DNA from: Bimastos eiseni | Lineage: Eukaryota > Annelida > Clitellata > Crassiclitellata > Lumbricidae | NCBI GenBank assembly: GCA_959347315.1 | Contig: OY365813.1 | Location: 33,460,995-33,524,994, forward strand | DNA: 64,000 nt | Direction of reading: 5' to 3' | Shown here: positions 51,845-62,560 of the stretch, in pieces | Position numbering within the stretch: position 1 is the first letter of the stretch | Layout of the letters: the number at the start of each line of letters is the position of its first letter | Made by a program: the position numbers and the translations under genes | The notes under the pieces: model-generated | Database searches by the model: none | Told to the model about the DNA's origin: nothing | Seen by the model: the letters and a program-made list of their open reading frames with translations, nothing else

Positions 51845-54800
51845 ATGAAGCGAAGCGGTGGCCGCAAATCGAAATCCGCGCCGGGGCAGGACAAGACCTT
51901 GCCAAGCCCACCCAAGGCCTCTTCGAGCCCATCCAAGTCCTCGTCAAGCCCAGCTAAGGCCAGTGCGGGGGCAAGATCGAGGAAGAGGCCAGTGAGAAGA
52001 GGTCCCGATGACACGACAGGGGACTCTACCTCGGACCGACCCCCGGAAAATGTGACCGACCAGCCGGCGAGTCACGATGACTCCCGGGCGAGCTCCCCTG
52101 ACCCGAACTGCTCCATCTGCCTGTGCAAGATGGAGGACAAATCCTTCACTCATAGCTGTTTCCACATGTTCTGCTTCACCTGTTTACTCGAGTGGTCCAA
52201 GATCAAGGCCGAGTGCCCACTGTGCAAGCAATCCTTCACCAGTATCATCCACAACATCCGATCAGAAAGCGACTATGACGTACACTACCTTCGTGACACT
52301 ACCGCTGCCACCCCGCCCTCCCTCCCCACCCCAGACGACGTCCAGGTCTTCCCCTTCCTCTTTGGTCGAAGCCCCCTCCGACCCTGGACACCTCTCCTGT
52401 CCCCGATCGACCTCCAGCTTCTCGCAGACCTCCGGAGCACGGCCCACGGCGTGACCCGGGGCTTCTACTCTGACGAGGCGTTCCACATTTTCCAGCATAT
52501 GGAGGGGCGTAACCAGATCTACCGTGACGAGCGGTGGGCCCGGGAGATTACCCTACCGCCTGGACTGACCTACCGCAATGTCTCGCCAGAGTACTTCACC
52601 GCGAGCGCGGGCAGCGAGTACTTTCAGCGTATCGCCACATGGCTCGATCGTGAGCTTGCGACGCTCTCTCGTCACAACATAAACATGCGCTCGCATGTCC
52701 GAGATTACATCTTGCACCTGTTACAGCGATTCGATGTGCGATCAGTTAACTTTTATGCACAGGTGGAATTTTTTTTTGGCTCCCAGACACGGCTATTTGT
52801 AAATCAGCTCCACAACTTTGTGCGTTCCCCGCTGACAATTCGCGAGACCGACCACCATACTGTCTACTCCGACCGGCCTCCTACACCGCCCGAGAGCGAG
52901 GTCATAACCCTTGACCGTGATGATTCGGACATCGAGATCGTGTCGCCTGCCGTAACAAACCTGCCTCCACGGAGGAGGATGGGCGACCTCTCAGATTCTC
53001 TTTTCGGCTCTCCCTCTCGACCGTTGGAGATAGTCGGTTCCGACGTGGCGCTCAGACTGAACTCCCCGATTGCCGGGCCATCCGGACTTCTCCCCCGGAA
53101 TCAGACAAGCGTAATACCGGACCGTGACATGCTCTGGGACCACGGCGTGACCGACCTGCACGAAGTTTCAGACTCCGAGTCAACATCGACGGTTTCGCAC
53201 TGCGACAATGAGATAGTCGTGGTCGGGTTCGACAAGCCGTGGCGTGCGCGATCCCCGATCTCTCTCTCGAGCGATGGATCAGACATCGAAGTGGACGAAG
53301 GCTGCACGGAAACGTCGGCCGGTTCCAGCCGCAAGTCTCTGGAATCGGAGGTCCGCCCACAGGAAGGACCCGAGGTTGATATCAAGCGGGCAGCCGATGT
53401 GGAAGGCGATGCAGGCTCCCGGCCGTGGTCGGAGTTCAGCCCGGATGCGCTGTCCGAGATCAGCAGCAGAGGGAGCTTCGATAAGTCCCTTGACTGCTTC
53501 TTGCGCAGCAATCACAGCCCGTTTGTCGGTTTTGAACGTCGATTTTTGCCCAATCCAGGTCTCGAGGCTTTCTGCAGCCACGACCGCCCGGGCGTTTGTG
53601 AGTTGGGCAAAGAGGAGGAGGCGGTCGTCATCGGAAGTGATGTGCCACCGACGGAAAACTTGTTTCTACCGAAGAGGCGGAAGAGGAATCGGGACGACTG
53701 TGGGGACAGCGGGGTTGTTGTCGACGTGGAGCAGTTTGGCGAATTATCGGAGGAGCCACCTCCGAAGAAAGCCACATACAAGAAGCATTGCCGCGGTCAC
53801 AAGAAGTCGATCAACAGACCGGAAGAGAGCTCGCTCGAATCGGACGGAAACCTCACGAACGCTCGGTCAGAGGAGCAGCCGATTGTTGGACCTTGTCAGG
53901 AGGAGGACGGAAGTTTGGCTGTGCAAGAACCCGAGCTATCGTCAGATGCCAATGGTTTGAGTCACGAGGTCTTGGAAGGTGCGGTGTCATCAGTCCTCGA
54001 GACAGAATCAAGCAAGGAAGTCTTGCTTCATCGGAAATTCGCACCTGACACAACCGACGAAGAACCAATGGATGAAGAAACGACGTACAAAGAACATGTC
54101 TCCTTCGAACAGAACGACACTTCTTCCATTTCCACGTGTGATAATTCGACGGATCGCGACACTAAGTCGAGCGCCGAATCCTCCCAACGATCCCTCAAAC
54201 CACCCGAGAAAGGCCTCGGAACTTCTGACGAATCAACGACGTGCTCAGCGACACAATCAGATTCTTCCGAACCCTCTAGGATCCGTGACAATCTGGACCT
54301 TTCCCTTCACAGCGTCGAATCCATCGACTCGGACGATTCGGTCCAGTGGCTGGACTCTGAAAATCCCACGTTGTCAGTCCAACTTCGCAAACGACACATT
54401 TCGATTGGGTCCAATGAGTCGCTTGTGTCTTCAGTCAGTGGCGGTTCTGTCATTTTACAGCTGTCGGATGAGGAAGACGAAGAAGATGATAGTCGCCACG
54501 TTGAGGGGGTGTCGTCTGATTTGTGTGGGGGCACTTCAAGGCACAGCAGCCCGCAGAGCTTGAGTCTTGCGGACTTTGAAGCCGCCCGCGATTATTCGGG
54601 TCGTTCTGTTGATGATATGACGAGGTTCAACGGCATCAAACGCCTTTCAGAATTTCTTGAGGACATTTCTGACGATTTTGACTTCGCCGCTAGCGATGAC
54701 ACTATCGTAGGGCTCCTGCAGTTAAGTGGAAATGAATTGGGAGTGGCAGAAGAACTGGGTAACTGTGTCGAATGCCTTCCAGAGTCATCGCAAGCGGCGC

Positions 54801-55540
54801 TGGAGCGTGACTCTGGTGACGATGATGTCTTAAAATCGGAAAATGTTTCAAACAAGGTGCGCTGCGACGAAAAAACGGTTAACAGTGTCGAATGCCTTTC
54901 GGAATGTTCTGAAACTACACATGACTGTGTATTCGGTGAGAATGAAATCCTGGAGGCTGCGAATGCTGCAAATGTCATGCCCAGCGTTGAAACAGTGGTT
55001 GACGGTGTAAGGCGCCTTTCCGAGTCTTCAGAAAACACGCTTGAATGTGAATTCAGTGGGGATGACATCCTGGAATCTGGAAATGTTACAAATACCATTG
55101 AAATAGCGGTTAACGGTGTCGGACGCCTTTCCGAGTCTTCAGAAAACATGCTCGAATGTGAATTCGATGGGAATGAGATTCTAGAGTCCGGGAATGTTGC
55201 GCACAGCAAGAAAACAGCGGTTAACGGTGTCAAATGTCTTTCAGAAAACACCTCGATTGAATGTGATTTTAAGGAGAGTGGCATCCTAGAATCCGGAAAT
55301 GTTGCGCCCAGTGTTGAAACAGCGGTTAACAGTGGCGAACGCTTTTCTGACGAGGTTGATTATCCAGGGGTTCAGTCACGCCCCTTCACCCTGTATGTGG
55401 ACACATATGGAATTCAGACAAGGACTTCCGGGTCTTTTGGCGTAGAGGACGCGTGTGATAGGGCCATAACTGAGGCCACTCTATTGATCAACGAGAAACT
55501 GAAGAACAACGGTTCACTTGCTGTCGACAAAAGTTACTGA
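51845..55540 (+). CDS. TOPORS: TOPORS-like RING E3 ubiquitin/SUMO ligase (1231 aa)
   Basis: One long open exon. A splice acceptor (TTGACTTAG) directly abuts ATG 51845, so a 5' UTR intron is likely. TOPORS proteins are nuclear RING ligases for ubiquitin and SUMO. The C3HC4 RING has C89, C92, C105, H107, C110, C113, C124 and C127, within SPDPNCSICLCKM and EWSKIKAECPLCKQSFTSI, the latter almost diagnostic of TOPORS. Residues about 254-335 (EYFQRIATWLDRELATL ... FVNQLHNFVRSPLTI) match the conserved post-RING TOPORS domain. Short SUMO-interacting-type motifs follow: SDIEIV (361-366) and EIVVVGF (456-462), the latter with KPW-ARSPISLSSD after it, which resembles a conserved TOPORS element. The N-terminus is Ser/Pro/Lys-rich. 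Residues about 973-1169 hold six 35-40-aa repeats not known to me in TOPORS. The Arg/Ser-rich C-terminus of vertebrate TOPORS is lacking. Confidence 0.93.
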   Translation: MKRSGGRKSKSAPGQDKTLPSPPKASSSPSKSSSSPAKASAGARSRKRPVRRGPDDTTGDSTSDRPPENVTDQPASHDDSRASSPDPNCSICLCKMEDKSFTHSCFHMFCFTCLLEWSKIKAECPLCKQSFTSIIHNIRSESDYDVHYLRDTTAATPPSLPTPDDVQVFPFLFGRSPLRPWTPLLSPIDLQLLADLRSTAHGVTRGFYSDEAFHIFQHMEGRNQIYRDERWAREITLPPGLTYRNVSPEYFTASAGSEYFQRIATWLDRELATLSRHNINMRSHVRDYILHLLQRFDVRSVNFYAQVEFFFGSQTRLFVNQLHNFVRSPLTIRETDHHTVYSDRPPTPPESEVITLDRDDSDIEIVSPAVTNLPPRRRMGDLSDSLFGSPSRPLEIVGSDVALRLNSPIAGPSGLLPRNQTSVIPDRDMLWDHGVTDLHEVSDSESTSTVSHCDNEIVVVGFDKPWRARSPISLSSDGSDIEVDEGCTETSAGSSRKSLESEVRPQEGPEVDIKRAADVEGDAGSRPWSEFSPDALSEISSRGSFDKSLDCFLRSNHSPFVGFERRFLPNPGLEAFCSHDRPGVCELGKEEEAVVIGSDVPPTENLFLPKRRKRNRDDCGDSGVVVDVEQFGELSEEPPPKKATYKKHCRGHKKSINRPEESSLESDGNLTNARSEEQPIVGPCQEEDGSLAVQEPELSSDANGLSHEVLEGAVSSVLETESSKEVLLHRKFAPDTTDEEPMDEETTYKEHVSFEQNDTSSISTCDNSTDRDTKSSAESSQRSLKPPEKGLGTSDESTTCSATQSDSSEPSRIRDNLDLSLHSVESIDSDDSVQWLDSENPTLSVQLRKRHISIGSNESLVSSVSGGSVILQLSDEEDEEDDSRHVEGVSSDLCGGTSRHSSPQSLSLADFEAARDYSGRSVDDMTRFNGIKRLSEFLEDISDDFDFAASDDTIVGLLQLSGNELGVAEELGNCVECLPESSQAALERDSGDDDVLKSENVSNKVRCDEKTVNSVECLSECSETTHDCVFGENEILEAANAANVMPSVETVVDGVRRLSESSENTLECEFSGDDILESGNVTNTIEIAVNGVGRLSESSENMLECEFDGNEILESGNVAHSKKTAVNGVKCLSENTSIECDFKESGILESGNVAPSVETAVNSGERFSDEVDYPGVQSRPFTLYVDTYGIQTRTSGSFGVEDACDRAITEATLLINEKLKNNGSLAVDKSY
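54765..55355 (+). repeat. TOPORS: In-frame 35-40-aa tandem repeat in the TOPORS-like C-terminus
   Basis: Six GV-(E/G/R)-x-L-S-E-S-S-E-type headers begin at nucleotides 54765, 54885, 55005, 55116, 55227 and 55332, i.e. spacings of 120, 120, 111, 111 and 105 bp, all multiples of three. Each unit continues C-E/D-F...ILESGNV...TAVN. Synonymous differences between units suggest selection on protein sequence. Confidence 0.85.
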
Positions 55541-56766
55541 GGCCACAATAGAGACTACATGAGGTGTGAAGCGCGTTGGTTGGGGTGATATCTTGCCAGC
55601 AACATCGATTAAAACTCCTCAAGCAAGCTCTCCAGTTTCAGTGAATAATTTTTTCCATGTATTTTGATGCTGACTTCTTAATTCACTCGTAATTTAGCAT
55701 CCTTGTCGGATTGACAAGAAACAACGGAGACTTGAGTAACATGCTGAAATTCATGTTCAACTTCGAAACCTCTATATCCTCATTGAAATTGTTATTCCGC
55801 AAGCTGAGTAATGTAAACCTTGCGGCGTATTGTACAAATGTCTCGTACATGTGTTTTGTACAAGTGTATTGTTCATGTGCACTTGTATTGTACGCCAGTT
55901 TTGTGAATGTGTTTTGTACATGTGTGAGGATACGTGTCGCTCGCGAGCGCTTTACTAACCCGGTTGGGGTTGGGTCTTGCGACATTGACAGTTTTGGTTG
56001 AATCTGTGAAAAATTTTGTCAGACTTTTTGAACTTTTTTAGCTACTGCTTAGGCTTGTAATTATCTTCATTCTGGACTGACATATAACGCAAGCGTTTAT
56101 GGTTGTGTTCGATATAAAGCAAACTGATTTCTGAAATCAGATTGATTGATTAGTCGAATGGTTGATTGAATGATTGATTGGTTTGCTGGTTGATCGATTA
56201 GTTGTTTTTTGCTGATTGATTGATCTAGATAGAGTCTGTCAAGAGCCGAAAACCACTGATCAATGAATATTTATATGAACAGTGCTGTAGTTGGATAATT
56301 CAGAATGTATCCAGTCGCTTCAAGTACTTGTAAATAGCAATGGGAAATCATGAGGCACTGGATAGATGGCGCAAGAAACCGGAGGCAAATTAAGGAACAA
56401 TGTAGTGCATCAAAGATACTTTTAATGTGATGTACAGTCATTTGTGAGGCTGCTATTAAAAATGAGTTAAATAGGTTGTAGATTTGTAACTAATGCTTTA
56501 TTTTCACAAACTCAGTTATTGGGGAACTGGACCTTCTGCCCGCCTGTATACATGGCCCATCTGTATACATCTAAATAATAGGGTAAAATGCACAACCTAT
56601 TTACAACGGGCCAACACACATTCGATGATCTACGCCTCTTAAGGAATTGGTACAGCCGGTCATTATGGTATGGACTCCAGTCCTCTGTATCTTGCACCCA
56701 TGTTTGGGGTGGGGTATTGTGTCACCCATAAGGGTTGGGTGACGCTGGACTCTGCACCATTCGCCG
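55541..56766. other. TOPORS 3' flank
   Basis: An ATTAAA hexamer at 55608 is a possible polyadenylation signal. TGTACA-rich sequence with repeated 'tgtacaagtgt', 'tgtacatgtgt' lies at 55835-55925. TGATTGAT simple sequence occupies 56140-56225. No gene recognised. Confidence 0.45.
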
Positions 56767-56865
56767 CTGTTCGCGCTCTGGCGGTGCCAGTCCCAAGCCT
56801 GGAGAGAAGAGGAGGGCGACGTCAATGATCTTTGTTATCACACAGTGTTGTTGACTGAACAAACA
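56767..56865 (-). repeat. Family D repeat (copy)
   Basis: Antisense: 'ctggcggtgccagtcccaagcctggagagaagaggagggcgacg', then 'gatctttgttatcacacagtgttgtt'. Confidence 0.75.
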
Positions 56866-57127
56866 CAACTAAAACTTGAAAGGTTTTGTGAGCCACTTTT
56901 GTAACAGCAACTCCCGAGTCCATCAAACTTCCTTAGTTCTGGTGTGTCAGTCTGTCTGTCTGTCTGCATGTATGTTTGTGGGCCCTATGTATGTAGGACT
57001 GTGTTACATCTCTCTGACAGTGTCTCTCTTTGTCTTTGTAATTGTATCTGTGTGTTTATGCCTGTGTTTTGCTGTGTGTGTTTGCTAATATCAACCAATC
57101 CTTGTTTTTATCTTTTTATGCCTTTGC

Positions 57128-57158
<31 letters not shown>

Positions 57159-58991
57159 GTCCAGTGTATGTATGTCTATATATTATAGGCCTATATACAT
57201 CTCTGTCTCACTCCATCCGTCTGCTTGTCTTTGTCTTGAGGCCTGTTTGTCTGTCTCTCTGTATTCGTTTAGATAAGGTCCGCAGCGTAGCATGGATGCG
57301 ACATCTTGTGAGACTGACAACTGACTCTGAGAGGGATTAATTCAAGCCCTAAGGGAACAGAGAAGGGGTAAAGAGAGACAGTGAGAGAGACATTCATATT
57401 GCTGTTGATCTTTGAACTCTGCTGTTAAACACCTCAGTGAAAGCAAAGACCGCTGCGGAAGGTTGGAACGTTTATCTGGCAATCGTTGGTTAGCTTATAA
57501 ATCTTTCTAAATTAAAATAATTCCGATAGTAAACGTTTGTGGCTGTCTTAACGGCAGATTCGATACAACCAGGTGTGAAATACTATTCATATCATCGAAA
57601 GAATAATGGCTATGCTGATTACTGACCCAATTAGTTAAGCTTTTAAACGCGTTGGTAGTAGGGCGGTTGGCCAAACCTACTCGCCGTCTCGGCTTCACAA
57701 AGAAAGTGTACGGTCAGTATTGTTATTATGGCCGAGTTGGATATAAAGATTGTCTCTGGTATATGACTGAATGCGTTTCTGTCTGTCTGTATGTCTCTCT
57801 ATATATATATGTCTGCGTCGCTCTCTCTGTCTCTGCGTGTCTGCCTGTCTGTATCTCTCTTTCTCTCTCTCTCTCTCTGTCTCTCTTTCTTTGTGCGTAC
57901 TTTGCTCTCTTTCTCTCTTACATAATTAACGAATTACTTGCTTACTTGCTAGCTGATGGCCTACTTTCAGAAAACGGCTTTGTATACTAGCAGTCGATAC
58001 ATAGTCTTTTGTAAACAAAAACCTTGTCTGGGTCATTTAGGCTGACATCCTTGGGTCATTTATAACCAGGTCTTAAAGACCTGCTAGGTGACCTATTAAC
58101 CTACGACCCAATGTAAACGGTAAGCAACCTAAATTTCACTAGTTCGGATATAAAGTCGTGTCTATTGGAACTGGTGTTTTTAATTATCTTGTAGTTTTGC
58201 AAAGCTGAAAAGATAAGCTTATTGTTCTTTGGTTTTGTCTATTAGCAGAATTATCGTAGACTCTATAGACACGTTTAGGCCACAGCATTAACAGTCAGTC
58301 TAAGCGTGATGCTTCAGCGGCCGAAACTTCGGCCTCTAAACTCACGGGTCAAGATGTAAAGGGACAGACAGACAGAGAGACAGACAGACGGAGAAACGGG
58401 TAGACATACAGACAAGCAGAGTAAGAGAGAGAGAGAGAGAGCAAGAGAGAATCAGTTAGACTGACAGACGGAGAGACAAGAAGGCAGACAGACATAGAGA
58501 TAGACTGGCGTGCCATAGGGCTGTGGGCAAAGCTCTAATCACCTGACTTTGGGCCTCAACTTCAAGCTAGGGTCCACACGCTTTGCTAAAATAATTATTC
58601 CAGTGCTGTTGAAACAAAACGTGACGGTTGGTAAATTATTATGGAATTTTGAAAACGCACCTATTCGTTTTTGAATTGTTGCGTAGGTAGGACGCTATAT
58701 AAATCTTTGAGTGAATGAACTGAAAATGTCATATGTGTTGGGCGTTGAAGGGTGACCTTTTGGGTCACGTATAGCCGTGACCTTTACGATAACGTAACCG
58801 TGACCCTGCTGATCTATGGAATTATCTCTCACTCTCTATCTCACTGTCTGTCCATCTGTCTCACTCATTCTGCCTGTTTGTCTATCTGTTTGTCTGTTTG
58901 TCTCTCTCTGATGAATTTTTAAAATACTCTCTGTATTTTCTTGTTCTCTTACGATCGTAATAAAAACGACGCGTTCATTTACATAATAAGG
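56866..58991. repeat. CTGTCTGT/CTCTCT microsatellites and unassigned sequence
   Basis: CTGT-rich tracts lie at 56945-57080, 57128-57170 and 57778-57920, GACAGACA/GAGAGA at 58355-58505, and CTGTCT at 58840-58910. 57280-57770 and 57925-58350 hold no recognised gene. A GACGCTATATAAATCTTTGA tail lies near 58690. Confidence 0.7.
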
Positions 58992-59105
58992 TAATAGTTT
59001 CTGTTTAATGACACTGTGTAGTAACAAAGATCATTAGCGTCGCCCTCCTTCTTACCCAGCCCTGGGACTGGCACTGTCAAAGTGCAAACAGTGATGGAGT
59101 TTACG
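58992..59105 (+). repeat. Family D repeat (complete unit)
   Basis: Contains TTTAATGACACTGTGTAGTAAC, AAAGATCATTAGCGTCGCCC and CTGGGACTGGCACTGTC with CAAACAGTGATGGAGTTT. A good full-length single unit. Confidence 0.8.
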
Positions 59106-59376
59106 CCAACATTCAATTTTGTTTTGTTTTTCAGGCGGAAGACCATCTCTCTTAGTCTGTCTGTATTTCGCGTAACAAGAAATGGTGAAGTTACGTTGTT
59201 CGTGTTCGTTGTACAACATCCTACTGTGAAATGAGATGAAGATTCGCATTATACATAAAATCAACGCCAATTAGGAGGTTAATGTCAGTTCAACGTCAGA
59301 CACTAAACCATCCTGCGAGCTTTTATGGGGTTTATTTCGCTCCGTCTAGCGGGCGCTATATGAATATCTCGTGACA

Positions 59377-60270
59377 ATGAACGACTGCATCGGTGAGATG
59401 ATCGCTTCTGCAGAGGTCGACGTCGATCCCAACTGGAGGCTCGTTCCGCCGGAGTTCAAGGTCGAGGTCAATCCGGAGGTCGAGGTCGATCCGAAGGTCA
59501 TGGTCGATTCAGAGTTTAAGGCCGTGGTCTGCCCAGAGTTCAAGGTCGATGTTGCTCCTGAGGTAAAAGTCGAGGTCGCTCCTAAGTTCAAGGTCGAGGA
59601 CCGCGAGTTCAGCTTCCTCCTCACCGTGCAGGACTCCCCATTATATCGACGCAGCTCGTCCCTGAAGGCATCTCCCACTCCTCCCGGGGCTCCCCACCAA
59701 AGGAAGGCCGTCCGCTTCGCCGACGCCCTCGGTTTGGACCTTGAGTCCGTCAGGCACATTCTCAACTCGACCGAGCCCCCGATCGTTCCCATCTCAGCAA
59801 CACAAGACCTAAACCTTAACTTCGAGTTAGACCGCAACGATCCCAAGGCGACCCCTCATGGGGAGGTACCTCGTCTTAGCGCCTGTTTCTCCGACCCATC
59901 CACCAGTTCAAACTTCGAGCGGGAGGTACTGGAGAGGAAGGTCCGGCTTGCCAATTGTTCGATGGACAGCGTCGGGATGACTGTTGAAGGCACCGTTTGG
60001 GTCTCGAACTTTACATACGAGAAGGCTGTCATGGTACGCTACACGACCAACGCCTGGGTGACGTTCTCCGACGTTGAGGCGAGATTCATTTCTGGTTCTG
60101 GCGATGGGCGCACGGACTACTTTCGGTTCGTATTGGAACTCGGGGACTACTTTTCGATCGGAAGTAGAATGGAGTTCTCCGTCCGGTTGACCTGCGAGGG
60201 AGAGACCTTCTGGGATAGCAACGACGGTGGCAACTACAGGGTCGAATGTTGCGTTGATCTGAGTTGCTGA
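59377..60270 (+). CDS. PPP1R3: Protein phosphatase 1 regulatory subunit 3, glycogen-targeting (CBM21)
   Basis: Intronless frame of 297 aa. An in-frame TAG at 59347 and the first ATG at 59377 set the start. PPP1R3 proteins tether PP1 to glycogen so that it dephosphorylates glycogen synthase and phosphorylase. The PP1-docking RVxF-type motif is RKAVRFADALGLDLESVR (K110-A-V112-R-F114). The CBM21 domain occupies about residues 185-295: VRLANCSMDSVGMTVEGTVW, NFTYEKAVMVRYTTNAWVTF, and the glycogen-binding signature FWDSNDGGNYRVEC near the end. It resembles the short vertebrate forms PPP1R3B/C/D and lacks the long membrane-bound tail of PPP1R3A. Residues about 25-77 form an unusual Val-Glu/Pro repeat (FKVEVNPEVEVDPKV...). 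The protein ends 11 residues after the WDSN motif, shorter than vertebrate PPP1R3B as I recall it. Confidence 0.93.
   Translation: MNDCIGEMIASAEVDVDPNWRLVPPEFKVEVNPEVEVDPKVMVDSEFKAVVCPEFKVDVAPEVKVEVAPKFKVEDREFSFLLTVQDSPLYRRSSSLKASPTPPGAPHQRKAVRFADALGLDLESVRHILNSTEPPIVPISATQDLNLNFELDRNDPKATPHGEVPRLSACFSDPSTSSNFEREVLERKVRLANCSMDSVGMTVEGTVWVSNFTYEKAVMVRYTTNAWVTFSDVEARFISGSGDGRTDYFRFVLELGDYFSIGSRMEFSVRLTCEGETFWDSNDGGNYRVECCVDLSC
59446..59605 (+). repeat. PPP1R3: In-frame 18-21-bp repeat in PPP1R3 N-terminus
   Basis: AAGGTCGAGGTC/GATCCGGAG-type units recur about eight times, coding alternating (K/E)V(E/D)V(D/N/A)P(E/K). The repeat also opens the reverse strand, giving a spurious antisense frame. 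Confidence 0.85.
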
Positions 60271-61620
60271 GCTCGAAGATAAGAACTTCCTGTTAAGAAG
60301 TTGAATTTCCAGGATATCTCCAGTAATACGAGTACAATAACATACTAAAAACGTCTAAATAATTACCTGGGGCTCTTTCCGGAATCCAAGATGGCGTCTA
60401 AAATGACTGCCATTTTAAAATTAGCATTGACTGTGTGGTGGAAATGACTCACACCAAGTTCAGCTTTTCAGGATAGAGATCGGGTGTCGAGGACGCTTTG
60501 TGACTGATGATGACGGTTTCTGTATAAGCGTTGGATTGTATTAGATGGGTGAAAGAGTTCCAAGGTTTTCCTCTCCTGTCTCGTTCTTATTGTCTCGTGG
60601 GCATTCTTCATCGTGATCATTTTCTTACTTAGTCGTATGTCTCGTTGTCGAAGACGACCACAATCTTTTCTAATCTTCTCGCGTGGTCATCTTTGCTCGT
60701 GGTCATCCGTCCTTGTGGTCATATTTGCAACTGATCAACTGGTCACCTACCTACCACAGTGTTGTTCATCCTGGTGGTCAGCCATCATTCCTTGTGGTCA
60801 TTCTGCATCGTGGTCGTCTTCCTTTTGGTTCATTCCAGGTTCTTCTTGTTGTAGCTGTACCCTTTGTCCCCCTCCACCTCCTCGTACTCCTCCTCCTCCT
60901 CTGCTATTCCATTTTTTGATTCTTTCTCTTCCTTTATTTTCATAGCTGTTCAAATTATGATCCACATGCGCGCAATTCTGAACTGATGCTGCAAGTTATT
61001 CCTCCTTTTCTCCTTCTGCTGACTTCCCGGAAACCTTTCTACAACTCATCACCATCTACCCCGTTCTCCAATTCCTTTTCTTCCTCGTCTTCCTCATTCT
61101 TTCTTCTCTTCCTCCTCATCTTTATTCTATCATCTTCCTCTATTCCTCACTTCGCCTTTGTACTGCTGCTCTTCTTTGTCTGTGTCTATGTCTCTCTCTC
61201 TGACTCTCTCTCTATCTCTGCACTTCCGCAACTCCGTCTCCTTCTCTTCCGCCTCCTCTTTTGTGTCTTCCTTTTAAACATCCTCCTCCTCCTCCTTTTT
61301 CTTCTCCTCCTCTCCGATTCATCCTTCCACCTGCCTATTCAGACAACCATCATCGGCTTTCAATTTATGCGGCAAGCTTTTGTTTCGTCTTCGCTATTCT
61401 GCCGTCATACACGTTTTAATAGGCGATGTCTGAGTGCGTTGGACTACTTTGGTTCTTTGAATCGGGATAATAAGCAGAAGGAGGGTAATAAAACGGTCAT
61501 GAGGAGGCAAGAGGAAAAGAGGAGTAGCAGCAGGACGAAGGTGAGACGTATGAGAATGGGATAGGGGAAGGGCAAAGGAAGAAAAAGAAGCAGAGAAGTA
61601 GGCCTATACGTGAAGAGGTG
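60271..61620. repeat. PPP1R3 3' flank, then TC-rich strand
   Basis: CCAAGATGGCGTC at 60389 matches a YY1-type site, with GCCATTTTAAA close by. 60620-61330 is CT/CTC-rich with TGGTCAT repeats (60640-60830). Leu/Ser-rich frames here are compositional. 61340-61620 is unassigned. Confidence 0.5.
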
Positions 61621-62560
61621 GAAAGCTTTGTTGTCCAGCGTAATCTATCGGTTAATCGACTTTATTTACGAAAGCATTGTAATAAAAATAACAGTTCTCA
61701 AGGCAAGAATCTTACACTGAGTATTATTAACAGATATATGACTTATAACCATATTTGTTTTATTACACTTAGAGCCTGTGACAATACTTATTCTTCTTAT
61801 AACAATAGTAATCCTTATTGGTTTCCAAAAATCAGGGTACAGAGACAGATAGCGTATTACAGTGTTCTGCATAGTTAATAATAAGATTCGAAATAAGTAC
61901 ATGCGGATAAAATATACTTGGTAATTAATTAACTATTCTCAGAAAGAACTAGAAGATATTTTTAGACGAAATAGAAGAAGGAATAACGATGATGATGACG
62001 ATGAGGATGATGATGACGATGATGGACATAATAGTAATAATAATAATGATAATAATAATAATCGTTTATTTCACACTGATAAACCGCAGTATGGTCGCAA
62101 TGAATGATGACAAGTTGATACAGGAGTTGAATTTAATTCTCGGCAGCCAAGCAAGGCACCCATTACGTTAGACATTTAATTTAACCTACAACGCCCCCTA
62201 ACGAAAGAAGGACTAGTTAACCTTACTGGGGATACGGGAATCGAATTCGGTTCCTTAGCTCTGGACTCCAGTGTGCTATCAATTATTTTTCGCCGCCCCT
62301 CCTTGAGGATTATCATCAGATGTTGTACAGGAACTAATAATTTGGAAAGAAATTGATCACGCCATTGAAATTGGGGTGATATTTTCCCCATTTCTCGCTC
62401 ATTAACACTTTTAGCAGACAATTGCTATACAGTTTACAGCCATTTTGTGTCTGCTATCTCGTCATTCTCCTGGGCCACATTAATTTGTAGCTCAGCCGAT
62501 AATCCAGATGGATTAATGTAATTGAGAGCGGAGACTCGCAACTTGGTATAATCATACTGG
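61621..62560. other. Non-coding; (ATG/GAT)n and (AAT)n
   Basis: GATGATGACGATGA tracts lie at 61988-62030 and AAT at 62030-62062. The remainder shows no recognised gene. Confidence 0.5.

Noticed and set aside
53244..55284. Several long alternative frames inside the TOPORS-like exon
   Set aside because: Shadows of the real frame, explained by GC-rich coding bias; the RING and TOPORS domain lie only in the 1231-aa frame.
59346..59846. Antisense 166-codon frame under PPP1R3
   Set aside because: Shadow of the Val-Glu coding repeat on the opposite strand; no domain.
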